From contig SEMN01000145.1 of the NCBI GenBank assembly GCA_005408345.1, forward strand, positions 496,001 to 560,000: a stretch of 64,000 nucleotides of DNA, in the 5' to 3' direction. The notes under the pieces are model-generated. The model searched no databases and had not been told where the DNA came from. It was given only the letters and a program-made list of their open reading frames with translations. Source of the stretch: Macquaria australasica (taxonomy: Eukaryota > Chordata > Actinopteri > Centrarchiformes > Percichthyidae). Made by a program: the position numbers and the translations under genes. This document shows, in pieces, positions 12,303 through 24,360 of this stretch (the stretch's first letter is position 1; each line of letters begins with the position of its first letter).

Positions 12303-13620
12303 CAATGAATTGCAGAGCTGTAGACTTGGGACTTAAAACTTGGGACTTGAGTCAGAATAAAAAGGTACCATGTGGTATTTCTTATTGCCTCTACATTCAG
12401 AGCTTTAGACCAAAAAGTATTGTGTGCATCCTTAAGGTCTAACAAACATGTTGAATGCATTTTCTTTCTCATAAAACCTGAAACTGCACTGTTAACAGCT
12501 AGCAGTCATTTATTTCCCTGACTGCTGCTGGTGTAAAGCTACATTGCTTTGTACATTACCGCCACCAACTGTTAATCAGTTGAATAGCATAAAACCATCA
12601 GCAGGAGTGAGTATCATGTCACTTGCAGGACCGGACTAGTATAATAATTCAGGGCGGGAATCGAACATCAGCCCAGGCCAATCTCAATACATTCACAACA
12701 GACCACGTATAATGTGACCGTTTTGTTGAGATATTTTTTATGTTTACCGTTTATGCCAGTAACATATATTTAAGGCATCTTTAAGTTTTGTACTACACAC
12801 AAAAACTGCTCTCTTCAGTTTCAAGAGTTACTCAATTCCATAATGAAGGCCACAGGATTTGTTTGTTTTGCAGCTGGCATTTCTTCAGAGCTCTGACTGG
12901 ACTTTGTTGATCATGATGAAGCTCAGGTAGCTCTGAGTAACTGGAACTACTTCCACCTGACAGAAAAGAGTTTACAGCTCTTTAACACTAACACACGTAG
13001 TCCCTTGCTATCTAATTGGAGGAAATCTTTCCTCCAATGCTTTTCTCCTTTTAATGATTGCCTGACACTCCGGCCAATCAGCTGGCAAGGCCATCGGGAA
13101 TTCTTCTGGTGCTCTCGATAGCCAGTCCAGGCCTGGTCACTTGCCTAATAGTGCACGTAAGACACAAACAAAAAAGGGACCCACTCATCAAAACATTACC
13201 CAATAGCAAAAATAGTAGCCAAAAACTATACACAGCCCCTTTATGTCACTAAAATGAGGACTTGAGACTTGACTTTCACATGACAGCTCTGAGAATGTAC
13301 ATACTTAAGACTTGACTGCCTGAAAACTTGACTTGATTTGAGACTTGAAAGATCAGATCTCAAGTTTTGATGTTGTAAAATCCCTGAACAATACAAAAAT
13401 AAAAACAGCATCAGGCAGGCCTTGTATGGCCACACACCTTAAATATTTGATTATTAGGCCTGTGCACTAAAAGGATATGGTACAAGCTCTATTAACACAG
13501 GAAAGGAAAAGTTTTAATGCCACGTCACTTCAATGGTCAGCATTCAAACACCTGAAAGGCAATTTGCTCACTAGATTTGTGACTTGATTCAGACTTGCCC
13601 TAAAGGACTAAAAGGTAATC
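12303..13620. repeat. Degenerate GACTTGAGACTT repeat, two blocks
   Basis: Iterated GACTTGAGACTTGAC-like units occur at 12320-12360 and again at 13257-13345 and 13579-13600. About 900 bases of other spacer lie between. Probably two ends of one disrupted element. No coding content. Confidence 0.4.
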
Positions 13621-14800
13621 CCGGTATTTTAAATCTGGGCCCGATTTTTACATATTTTGGGGGCTAAATGACACACAGTAGATACAAAAGTTTTGGATTT
13701 GGCCTAGTAGATCGCCTCATCCGGTAGCCGCGAAACGGGCTGCAATGGCTGCAACGTAATTGCGCCCGTCAGAGTACATCCACTAAAAGTGCTTGATTTT
13801 GCCACTGGCAGGCTCAGATTGTTATTCTAAATGTCAAATGTCCAATGTGTGTTTTCCTGGGTCAGTATGTTGAAATCACCCACCTACAGCTTACAGCCCA
13901 CTGATGTTATACCTCTTAAAATTTGCAGGTAGGACAGTTTTCTTGACTTTAGACATTAATATCTCCACAGTGGCTGAATGGATTTTTACCATTCAAACTG
14001 CATTTGAAACGGTCATCTCTCTTTGTTCTTTTGCAATGAACTGCAAAGTTAGCCGTTACCAATCTCTTACATAGGACCCTGGGAACATAGGGATGAGCCT
14101 CTTCAAACTAGTTAGCTCGTTAACTGCCAATTAGCAAGTGAGTTAGCTTGGTCGCTATCTGGACAATAAATTAACACATTTATTTGATCCCTGTTTCACA
14201 ACTGACTGTAAACTATACCTCTTAAGTGGTATATTCCAGGGGAGCAGGGTTACATAAAACTGGATGATACAACACAGTTAATAGGCTGTGATAGCTTCCT
14301 CTGTTTTGGACTCTTCAACTCTCCAATCCCCCAAAAAGGTCAGCACAGTGAAGATGGCTTGCTATTGGTCAACAATGGAAATTCACCAGAAGTTCGCTAT
14401 AGTTGACCACGAAAGGTTTGCACAGATCTGCTTCGCCCCCTCGAGCAGATTCCCTGAATGAATTGATTCGCTCCAAGATGTTGTCATTTTAAATCTGTAA
14501 AATACTGACCAAATCACAGAAGTGTGTAGGAATATAGTGTATCAGCTGTTACAGGGATCTAGTAGTGGGTCACTACAATAAGTATGGGATTATAGTATTT
14601 CCTGCCAGAACAGATAACAGGCTTCTTGTAAACAAGACATTCATCGTGTCCAGCCCTAATTCTATATTTCCCAAACATAGACAAGGCTTCAACATGGTTT
14701 AACACATAACAGGGCAGACATGATAAACCTTAACATGCTGTGTCTGGGTATTGAAATCCTCAGAATTCAAATTGCATTGCAATTTCTCACAGACTCTCTG
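13621..14800. other. Spacer with a repeat-like block
   Basis: 13700-13830 contains GATCGCCTCATCCGGTAGCC then AAGTGCTTGATTTTGCCACT, wording I link with teleost dispersed repeats. No gene recognised. Confidence 0.4.
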
Positions 14801-16005
14801 ATGTCCCCCGTACGCAGGTTTGAGAACAAGCAGTCTAAGCTGTGCATCTGGCATTCACTTTGCATTCCTGTCACTCCAGCAGTGTGTACACATTAGGACA
14901 TCAGAGCCGCCAGACTGGTGACACTGATACCACCATACACCTGTTGTGAAGGCCTCAATTTGGAGCAGGCTGTAAACAAATTCACCTTTACAAAGACAAC
15001 ATGCTGTATAGTGGCTAAACTCTGTGTTTAATACCATCTGACAGAAGCACATGATGGCTCTCCTATGTATGACTCATTCACAAGCACACTGTAACCTGCA
15101 GTGTGGCAGGCAGATGATAAGGAAATAGATTTCATTTTTATATTTCAGTATGCTCAGGAATAAGATTCAAAAAATGCACACACACAAAAAAAAGCCAAAA
15201 ATGAATTTGCAAGCACTGAGGGGGCGACATACTGTAAATACTAGCTAGACATTATCAACAGTGAACAGGAAGAAACCATCTTCATACACACCATCACTGG
15301 CTTTGGATAAACAGTAGTAACAGGATTGGCAGCCAGGACAACTTCATGACTCCAGCAGTGATTTGGACGGCCATGCAAGTGTCACATTCAGGGAAACGCC
15401 TTTCCAGCTAGAGCCTGCTGTCTCTATATGGGACAAACTATCTTCCAGCACTTCAGTATCAGTGTCAGCGACGTACAAAACAGCGTGACAGCAGCGACAA
15501 TACGTCACACCAAACTCCATTCAAAATATATCAGGTTTAAGTTCCCTCAGACAACAGCAAACCTAAATATCCTAAATATATGACATCGAATGACTTAGAC
15601 ACTCGCATATGTCTTTGGGTGTTATGTTAAATTCGGTGTGCACTGGATTCAACAAGGGCCACTAATTTTAATAGAATCTGAACTTTTACAGCGGGTCATA
15701 CAGCTTGATCAAACCACCACTGTTTAGTTTGTGGGACGTGGTTACTGGAAACAACAATTTTAAATGTGCATTCCATTTCAAAGTAAGCGCTGGTTAAAGT
15801 AGTAAATGCATGCCGAATTGAAGAGTAATTTCTGCTGACTCAGACTATACCTGAAATTACGCCCTTGTTCTAATGCGCCTTTGCAGATGCCCGAGTAAGT
15901 GTTAAACTGGTATATTTCAAATTAAGTTCGGTAAGTTGTTTTATACGCATCACTGTGAATGGAACGTTATCGGGCATGCAAGGAATGCACAGACGTGGAG
16001 GCTAC

Positions 16006-16092
16006 CTGTCGGGTTGTAGGGTGCTCCTCATTCCCGGTGGGTGAAGGTGTCCCTCCTTCGAGCGATGCTGGAGTGACCGGAGAAGAAGCCAT
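16006..16092 (-). other. Candidate first coding exon of an unidentified minus-strand gene in a CpG-rich patch
   Basis: The stretch 15990-16320 is clearly richer in G+C and CpG than its surroundings. On the minus strand an ATG at 16092 opens 29 codons (MASSPVTPASLEGGTPSPTG and onward) that end exactly at a donor, CAG|GTAGCC. That arrangement (CpG zone, ATG, donor) is what a vertebrate first exon looks like. I do not recognise the product and found no second exon, so this remains a suggestion. Confidence 0.25.
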
Positions 16093-16350
16093 GTTCCCCC
16101 CCGTCAATCACTCCCTAACAACTGCTCCTGGTGTCCTCCAGCATTCAGCCCCGCTGCCCGCTTCTGCTGCGAGAGGACCGGTAACGGCAGTGGTTTCCTA
16201 TCCGAGCACAGTGACTCTCTGTCCGGCTACACAGTTGAGCCACTGTCCCTCCTCCGGCCGGTGCTCGTATGCTTATAGTCTGGTAGTTCAGTCCAGGCAG
16301 ATGACGTTCTCCCCGGGTCTCTCACTCACTTTCTCGTACATACACACACG

Positions 16351-16361
16351 CTCTCTCTCTC

Positions 16362-16395
<34 letters not shown>
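16351..16395. repeat. CT microsatellite
   Basis: (CT)n with one interruption. It makes serine/leucine-rich false frames. Confidence 0.95.
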
Positions 16396-16397
<2 letters not shown>

Positions 16398-16399
16398 TC

Positions 16400-18916
16400 T
16401 GTGCCACACTCTCCTTCTCTGTGTCTTTGACTTCATCCCAGTTCACTGTGCTCTGCAACATAGCCTAAGTAGCAAGAGAAGATTCTTATTTTGCATGATA
16501 TCTCTCTCCTCTCTCCCACTGTATCAGTGTGTGTTCGTGTGAATCTGGGTTGCTGCACTTCCTCCAGCATTCTCCCTAGTAGCCAGTCTCTTTTATTTTG
16601 CTCAGTGCAATATTTCATTAGCAAGACAGGAATAAATACCATGTTGTCAACACAATATGTTGACTATAGATAATAATACATGGTGAAAACGTGCACCAAT
16701 TAATTGCACTGTACCTAATTGTGTGCTTGTAGAATGGACACTAGGGGGTAAATACATTTGTATGCTCTGTCAGATGACAGCAGCAAAGTTCCTGCCTCCC
16801 ACACACACACGTTCTGTCCTCACAATGTCAGATCTCACAGAAAGATGCTAGATTTCTGGCAGAAAAATGTGGATGCTGGGGAGGGGGTGTGGTGCTTGGA
16901 TGAAGAAGATGAGGGGTTCTAGATGATTGGTTAAACTGGTTAAGGGCAGTGACATTGACTGCCCCTCTGGGTGACCCCAGAACAGAGGCAGGACATAAGG
17001 GCAGAGGGAGGGGCTTCCTCCTTATACCCCAAATCTAGGAGAGAAGATGGAGTGTGTGTTTGTGTGAGAGTTTTTGTATGAAAAGACACTGAGAGCTAAT
17101 CATGATGCTAACTGATTCCAGTTGAAACTAGTTGCCCTGCAGCCAATTTAAAAACCTATAGGATTATAAGAAGAGGATGAGTCAGTGTCCCTGAATTAGT
17201 GAAGACAACTTCAGCAGTCAATTAGCTTCTCAAAGCCAAGTAGCACTGGATTCAAACCTATTTTGGGCTTGCCATTGTTTCAACATTGTGTGGTTTTACA
17301 GTAAAAACAACTTCAGTACTTCTCATTTATCTACAAATCCTATCTACAAATAACCACTTTGTTGGCGGTGGACTCCAGCAAAAAAGTTGTATCGGGTGAA
17401 CTTTTGCTTCAACACAATATAACGTCATCTGGCAAGGCGCTGCGCTGGCCAATCAGATACATGCAAACGCACATTCTTGATAGATTACTTGGAAATGTGA
17501 AAGCTGTAATTCTCACTGTGATGACTTTCCAAAGTATAACCCTTTCTCAGTCATTGTGCAGGTCTGATAAGCCTTCAGACTCATGGACCTATCACTCAAA
17601 CCGACCTTCCTGAATCATATTTCATTGTCTCACTGGGACTTGAAACAATACACCCCAACAACCAGCTAGTCTCTAAATGTGTCTGTCTGCTGTTTGCCGC
17701 TGAGCAGGTAGTGTACAGTGGCTTTATCAGAGCTTTTTACTGAAAACAGCTGCTGCTGCTGCTGGAAACGAGGCTGATGAGACTGGTGAGAGTGAACCAA
17801 AAACAAAAATTAAGTTGCGGGCATAAAACCAAAACAATGAGCTGAAAGAGGCCAAAACTCTTTTTAAACTGAGGGGTGCAGTCGGCTAATTGTCTGTGGG
17901 GTTTTCATCACAAGTGACCCCTTTCACATTACACAGTCACTTGATCTGTTAATATAGATATATTGATCAGTGCAGCTTTAAGGTAGATATTGCTATGTAA
18001 TTGACAGTTATATCGCAGTAGTATTTATCATTGACCATTATTCCATGATTGTAGCTACAGTGGTCACTGTACTGTTAAAGTAACATGAACCAAAAATCAA
18101 TACCTGTATTGCAATTGTTAAATACAGATTTCCCTCTTAACCCTGAGATGACCTCAAAACCATTAGAGCTCAGAAACACATCTGACCTTGAAGCAGGTCA
18201 GAGCCCCTTTTCCTCCTGCACTTCAACACACACAGACACACACTCACACACACACACATGCATACAATCAGTGGTGGGTGGGGTTTCTGATTCAATTAGT
18301 GACCCAGTGGGCTACAGCAGGCAAAAGAGAGCTATCTGTGGTAATTGAAAGAAAGATGGATGATGTAATATTTCTGAGTGGAGGAGGATCTGGGACTTAA
18401 AGGTTGCAAACCTTGTTAATCAGAGATAGACGGACAGGATCAAGACTTCTCCAGTACAGCTACAGCATCATCTAGAAAGGTCAGAGTTTAAAGGTTAAGT
18501 TCATCTCAGGGTTTCCATGTCTCTGAGCACTGTGCACGGTCATTAGTGTGTATGTGTGAGGCTGAGAGCAGGCAGAAAGGTTATTTTAGCATTGGGCAGG
18601 AATGACTCAGTTCACCTGTCAAAGAATATCACAGCTGGGTGAAAACCCTCAGCATTAGTGAACAAGGACTGCAGTGGCCCCAAGGGAGAAACAAGAGTTC
18701 ACTGCTGTGTTTAGAAAGAAAACATACATAACGGAAACGTGTTGTACCTGTTAAGTCAAGCCACAGTTGTTTATAATTTCCATGTATAATGAAAGCACTG
18801 CAAACCACAATGAATGTTAGTGTTGGTATCAGTCCCTACCCAAGGTCAGTGAGATCAATATAATGTGGTGTCTTTGAAGCAGCTCTGGTACAAAAGTGGC
18901 TCCAATGTGAGTCTAA
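16400..18916. other. Spacer, no gene recognised
   Basis: Includes a short (CA)n near 18222-18260. Non-coding as far as I can tell. Confidence 0.45.
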
Positions 18917-19042
18917 AGCCCGGTTCAGACCAAAGATTCACGACGAGACGAGTTGAAACTTGTAACTGCTTGCAATGTGCCGGGTCTGCAACGTTCTGAA
19001 ACCTGCCAGTTTACACCAATGTGGCCTGGATGTCACCAAATG
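18917..19042. repeat. Dispersed repeat interrupted by a LINE
   Basis: Starts GCCCGGTTCAGACCAAAGAT then TCACGACGAGACGAG, wording I link with teleost non-autonomous DNA transposons. The LINE next to it may have landed inside it; 19680-20030 (GTAGAAGAAGAGGGCGC onward) may be the other half. Confidence 0.4.
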
Positions 19043-19676
19043 TTTTACAGCTCAAACAGGATAAAACAGATTACTGATCATTGGTCCAAAGGCTGGCCTC
19101 CAAGCTAAATACACGAGGACTCAACCCAAGCCAAGAAGCAAGAAACCTAGGAGTGATATTTGATTCTGATTTTAATTTTAAGGCTCATGTGCGGGGTGTC
19201 ACAAAATCACCATTTTTTCATTTGAAGAACATTTCCAAAGTGAGGCTATTTTTCTCTCTAAGAAACACAGAGAGACTGATGCACACTTTTATAACTAGCA
19301 GGTCAGACTACTGTAACGCTCTCCTTTCTGGTCTAACGAAGAATACAATAAATCAGCTACAATTAATTCAGAACTCTGCTGCTATATTCTATTTTTGTTT
19401 TATCAAGATTTCACTGTTGATTATTATTATTTATTTTATTTTATTTTGTTAACATTTTACTATTTTACTATTATATATTTATTTTGTGTAGTATTTCAGG
19501 ATTTTATTTTTTATTGTTTTTATTGCTTGTATTATCTTTTATTATGCTTTTTTGCGTGCATTAGTCTCTAAATCTATTTTCAACGTCCTACGTTTTGTCA
19601 GTCACTTGTAAAGCACTTTGAACTGCATTTGATTTGTTTGAAAGGTGCTATATAAATACATTTTGATTGATTGATT
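19043..19676 (+). mobile_element. L2-type LINE relic with 3' tail
   Basis: Codons from 19081 read QRLASKLNTRGLNPSQEARN then LGVIFDSDFNFKAHVRGVTK and SRSDYCNALLSGL and LQLIQNSAA, the C-terminal third of L2/CR1 reverse transcriptase. Coding sense is lost after 19385. A 3' end with GTAAAGCACTTTGAACTGC and (TTGATTGA)n finishes at 19676. 5'-truncated and dead. Confidence 0.85.
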
Positions 19677-20342
19677 ATACCATTGTAGAAGAAGAGGGCG
19701 CAAAGAGATTGGAAAAAATGTAGAAAACATGAAATATGGCATTTATGTTTGTTTCATGTATCAGTTTGAGGAAGGTTAGTCTCCTCATCGCCCCACACAG
19801 ATTTGATGTTTTCGTCTGCCACCACTTTTGTCTTTTCAGTGGACATTTAAGTCACATTGTTCATGTACGTCAAGATTTATTCACTGAATGTGAATGTTTC
19901 CATTACATGTTGTCGCATTTTCTTTTTATCAATACACTTTTCCACCTCCTGCAAATTTTTTCCACTCTGATTTTTTTTATGCACAAATTGAATATATGCA
20001 TAAAAACAGTTGGATGGAAACTCACCTAGTGTACTCAGCAAGATAATTGCTAAGATCTTGTGCTAGAAATAGGTTTGACAGGGCAAAACACATGAGCGGT
20101 CAGGCAATGATACAGTTTAGTCAGATTAGCTAGCTTTAATTGATACCAAAAGTAAGTCGCTAATAATCCCTCATTGCACAGTAAATCTGAGAGTGTGCAC
20201 AATGGCAAGTACGATAGGTCAAAGTTGAACCAGGAAGTCGGTCTGTAAACAACGGAGAGTTTGTGTAATAATTTTACAGTTTGCCTTTGTTTTCTCTTCC
20301 CAGTAAGTTTGGCTAACCTAGCTAATTTACAGTAGGTCAGGT

Positions 20343-20678
20343 GTTGTGCCCACTGACGGCAGTTTAAACGGGCTGGAGAAACAATCGGCCAATCAGAGCT
20401 TTCTTGGCGGGATTATGAATGGGGACGTCACCTTCTTACATAACTAGCTAGCTAGCTACCTAGCTTCATCAATGCTAAACAGTGTGTAGGAGATGGACAC
20501 AGAAACAACTCTTCTTTGATCATCGTGAAAAACGTTAACTGCTCCAAGCAACCGCTACCCCAGCTTCCGTCGACAGACGTCACTCGCTACTGATTGGTTA
20601 GGGCAAAACAAAACAAAGTGGCCCCCCTCCCAAAAACAAATCGGCTAACATGAACACGATGTCAGTCTGAATGAATGA
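20343..20678 (+). repeat. Dispersed repeat B, copy 2
   Basis: Matches 7717-8116 block by block in the same orientation, with its own small insertions such as AGCTAGCTAGCTACC. Confidence 0.7.
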
Positions 20679-20679
20679 A

Positions 20680-22724
20680 ACAAAACAAAATGTTAGCTCA
20701 GTCTGATTATCAGGCTGCCTAAATGAATGTGTTTAATCAACTTACTGCACTTAAAATCTAACATTCTAATATAGATAAACTACATTACAGAGGGTGGGAG
20801 GAACTGGGCCCAGCTGCTCATTTTCGCCCTCTAGCAGGTTAATCCGGCCATGAAAGGCACAATTTATAATCCAAATGGAAGCAAAACCCTACCACCAAAA
20901 TTCAGAGCACAGCATTGGAATCTGCTATTGCTATATGAATTGACAGGTCATATAAAATAGCAACTAAACAAAAACTATTATGTGAAAATATCTTAAATTA
21001 ATCTGGTAAGAAAAATCCCAGATTGGACCTGAGGTTGGTTCACATTACAGACTGTAAGTGTATGGGTCATGCATTCATATTTGTGCCCACATGTGATCAG
21101 ATGTCGTGGATAAATGAAGACAGAAATGTTTGGAGACTCCAGCAGTGCCCGGGGTGAAACAGGCAGGAATCAGTGGCATGTTTATCTCTGCATGATCTAA
21201 CATAATGTCCCCTGTGGCACCATGCCGTCTGCTGAACAGTCACCTGTAACCTCTGAGAATGCCAGGACATGCCTGCTACTAAAAGGAGCATGTTTGTGTA
21301 ACTCTCAGGCTTGAGTCCATTGAGGAGTTTGCTTCATGTGACTCTTCTGTGCATGTCTTCAGGGAAAGTGAAATATTGTGGTGCTGGTGTGATGTCATCC
21401 TCTATCTGAGTCAGAGTGTCTGATAGACTGAGGGCTGAGATATCCCAGCCTGCTCAGCTATCTCCCTCTGATCTGCTAATGTACTGTAGTGATTTGATGG
21501 TTTTTAATGTGAGACAAAAGATTCAGAATCTGAGGTTTCCGTAAATCATACATTCACATATCAAAATGAACCATGAGACATTTGAGCCTTCACAGCCTGT
21601 ATAAGCCAGAACTAGAAGAAGCTACATGCGTGTGAACATGTGACAGTATGATTGATCTGGACATATTGTGGTAATCACCCTGATATTCCTGATGCCACAG
21701 TTACATCATCACAGACCTGTCAGAATTCATTCATATTCCTTAAACCACACCTACAATCTTCAGTCAGCCAATCACAACCTGTTGTCAGAACCCAGCCCCT
21801 TATGAAGTCATGGCCAGTTTGTGTGTGTGTGTCTTTTGTAACTGCTGAGGCCACACAGTGCATTGGCAGTGGAGGCTGCCTGGCTGAATGGAAAAATGTC
21901 TCTCAGTCACGGGGACAGACTGAGCTGTCAATCACTCTGTCACCTTCCTGCCTGGAGTGGCTTTGACATTGACACAAAGGACAATTGGTTTAAAGCATAC
22001 CCCACCACAAACACACCCACACACACATATATATACATACACGTAAGCCTTTTTATGCAGTGATCATTATGATATAAATATTTGTATTGATTTTCCAATG
22101 AATGCTGTAATAAATTCCCTTTATGTACAGTCAGATGGTTGGAGACACCATTATCCACTGTGTACAGTAACAATTTACAAACACTGGGGGAAATTACGTT
22201 CAGTTTAACATCACCTCATTAACTATGAAGTAAAAATCCATGACATGAAACGTGCCCAGGTAGGATGTGGCAGTACGTCTGGTACTTTTTGACGTTTGGG
22301 ATAACATTTAAACAGAAAATTACTGTGTTGACCTTTGACCAACTCTGGTGTTAATTCAGAGCCTGATGTGGCAGGTGAACAGATGTGCAGTGCAGGATCA
22401 CAATGTAAAGGTACTTGGCACCACATTTGGCAGCAAAGGGACTTACTCTATGACTTGGTTGTTGCATATGTTCCCATTTTGGACCTAGCCTCCAGCTGGC
22501 ATATCCAGACATCTCAAAACAGGGATAAGGGCTTGTCCTGATTTCTGAAACTAAGATATGGTGTTTATATGTGCAAAACATAACCTGAAGCCCCGATCAC
22601 AGTGCACATGTAAATGCACTCACTGATCTACAACAGTTATTCTGGGAGCACACACCAGGGGGTACTGCTGCAGTCACAAGGGGGGTTGTGAAAAGATTGT
22701 GGAGTAACTCAGCTAGCTTGAAAG

Positions 22725-22726
<2 letters not shown>
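20680..22726. other. Spacer, no gene recognised
   Basis: Only short frames that do not resemble proteins; a short CA/AT run near 22010-22040. Confidence 0.45.

Positions 22727-22819
<93 letters not shown>
22727..22819. repeat. AT microsatellite joined to AG microsatellite
   Basis: About 32 AT units (22727-22790) followed directly by about 14 AG units (22791-22819). Confidence 0.97.
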
Positions 22820-22823
<4 letters not shown>

Positions 22824-22902
22824 GATTCAACCTATAATATATCCACTTATTTGTTTTAGGAGGAAAATAAACACAACTTTCTCAATAGCCAATGAACTAC
22901 CA

Positions 22903-23143
22903 CACACTAAAAATCACTGGGTTCAAAATTGGCCCCGTGTGGGTCAATATAGCGCCAAACATAGACCAAGTGGTTGTTTTGGCCCAGTGTTATTTTGATA
23001 TTACTGTTGGGTTACAGGATTAAAACGACCCCTTTTCTTGGTTTCCTACAAATGGGTGCAGCTTAAAGTGAACCAGTTATTGCGTGGGTGCTATATTGAC
23101 CCACACTGACACCACAATTTTTAACCCAGTGATTTTTAGTGTG
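22903..23143. mobile_element. 241-bp MITE with long terminal inverted repeats
   Basis: The left end CACACTAAAAATCACTGGGT is the exact reverse complement of the right end. Similarity continues inward: GTGTGGGTCAATATAGCGCC on the left against GTGTGGGTCAATATAGCACC on the reversed right. Arms are about 55-60 bases. No coding capacity. Confidence 0.85.
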
Positions 23144-23880
23144 CAGCTATGTCAAGCCGACTTCACAGGACATGCACGAGTTCCCATTGCCCTGAATCTG
23201 TTGTAACACTTAAATACCACATATTTCGATTGAGAGAACATGAAAATTAGTTAGCATACTAGCAGAAACATTGATAATGGTTAGCTAAAAGTGATGCATG
23301 AAGTAAAATGAGTGCAAACTTATTCATGGTACCATTGTTCATATCACTGGGGAGAATCTTGGCATTCACAGCTTGTTTGGGTTTAAGGGGTCATTTAGGG
23401 ATATTGCTGTCATGTTGTTTGTCTCCTTGAGCAAGATTGCTGTGAAGATGATCCTGTTGTTTTACTAAAAACAGTAAAGATGCATACAGTAAACTGTCTA
23501 ATTATACAAACAACTCCTTTATGTACACAATATGGGGTGAAGCGTGTTGTAATGTTGAATGCCATCCAATCTTGGTGCTTATTGTGCAACAAGCCCTTAC
23601 TATTGAATCAGTAGAGACGGGTGATAAATACTGACATCTTTTACTTGAACAAACTATTAACATTATATTTGAACCAGTCCTATAAAAAGTCGTGCCCATT
23701 TACAATGCATACAATCACTGTACAGCTCTTCAAGCTGTTCATTACTGCAGTAACTCTCTTGTCAAAGCAGCACTGTATAATACATTATCCACAAAGTACA
23801 AGGAACATTGGTAATAAAGATGATGGCTTGACAGGCCCTGGCAATGGAGTGCTGAAAAGAAGGTTATAGATATTGTGGTT
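23144..23880. other. Spacer, nothing recognised
   Basis: AT-rich; no protein-like frame. Confidence 0.45.
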
Positions 23881-24360
23881 ACTTGTGTTTTTAACTCCTG
23901 TTACTTAAGTACAATTTTGAGGTACTTGTACTTTACTTGAGTATTTCCATTTTCTGCTACTTTACACTTTTACTCCACTACAGTTCAGAGGCATAAATTG
24001 TACTTTTTACACCACTATATTTCTTTGATCATCATGTAAGACTTTCCCCTGGGGGAAATTCACAAGCTACCCATCAGTATAGAAAGTAAGTAATATATAA
24101 AATAAATAAATAAATAAATAAACATTACCCTCACCTTTACCAGCTGCAATATCAAAGTGATGAACACATTAATTCATCAATAATTATAGTCCAATAATAT
24201 AACATACATTATTCTGAAATGGCCCATTCTGGATAATGAGTACTTTTACACTTAATGTACATTTTGATGCCAATACTTATGTACTTTAAAGTTAAATTTT
24301 AAATGCAGGACTTTTACTACTTTTACTGAAGTAAACAGTCTTCTTCCACCTCTGGTTAGA
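23881..24360. repeat. Dispersed repeat F (TACTTTTACTGAAGTAAA type)
   Basis: Begins near GTTACTTAAGTACAATTTTG and ends CTTCTTCCACCTCTG, with an AAAT microsatellite (24097-24122) inside. A partial copy ends CCTCTTCCACTACTG at 62605-62668. A common type of teleost non-coding repeat. Confidence 0.6.

Noticed and set aside
15959..16468. 169-codon plus-strand frame
   Set aside because: The second half is translated CT microsatellite and the first half is CpG-rich sequence with no recognisable domain; the opposite-strand first-exon reading is at least as plausible.
22597..22830. Minus-strand frame rich in IYIYIY and LSLSLS
   Set aside because: Direct translation of the AT/AG microsatellite.
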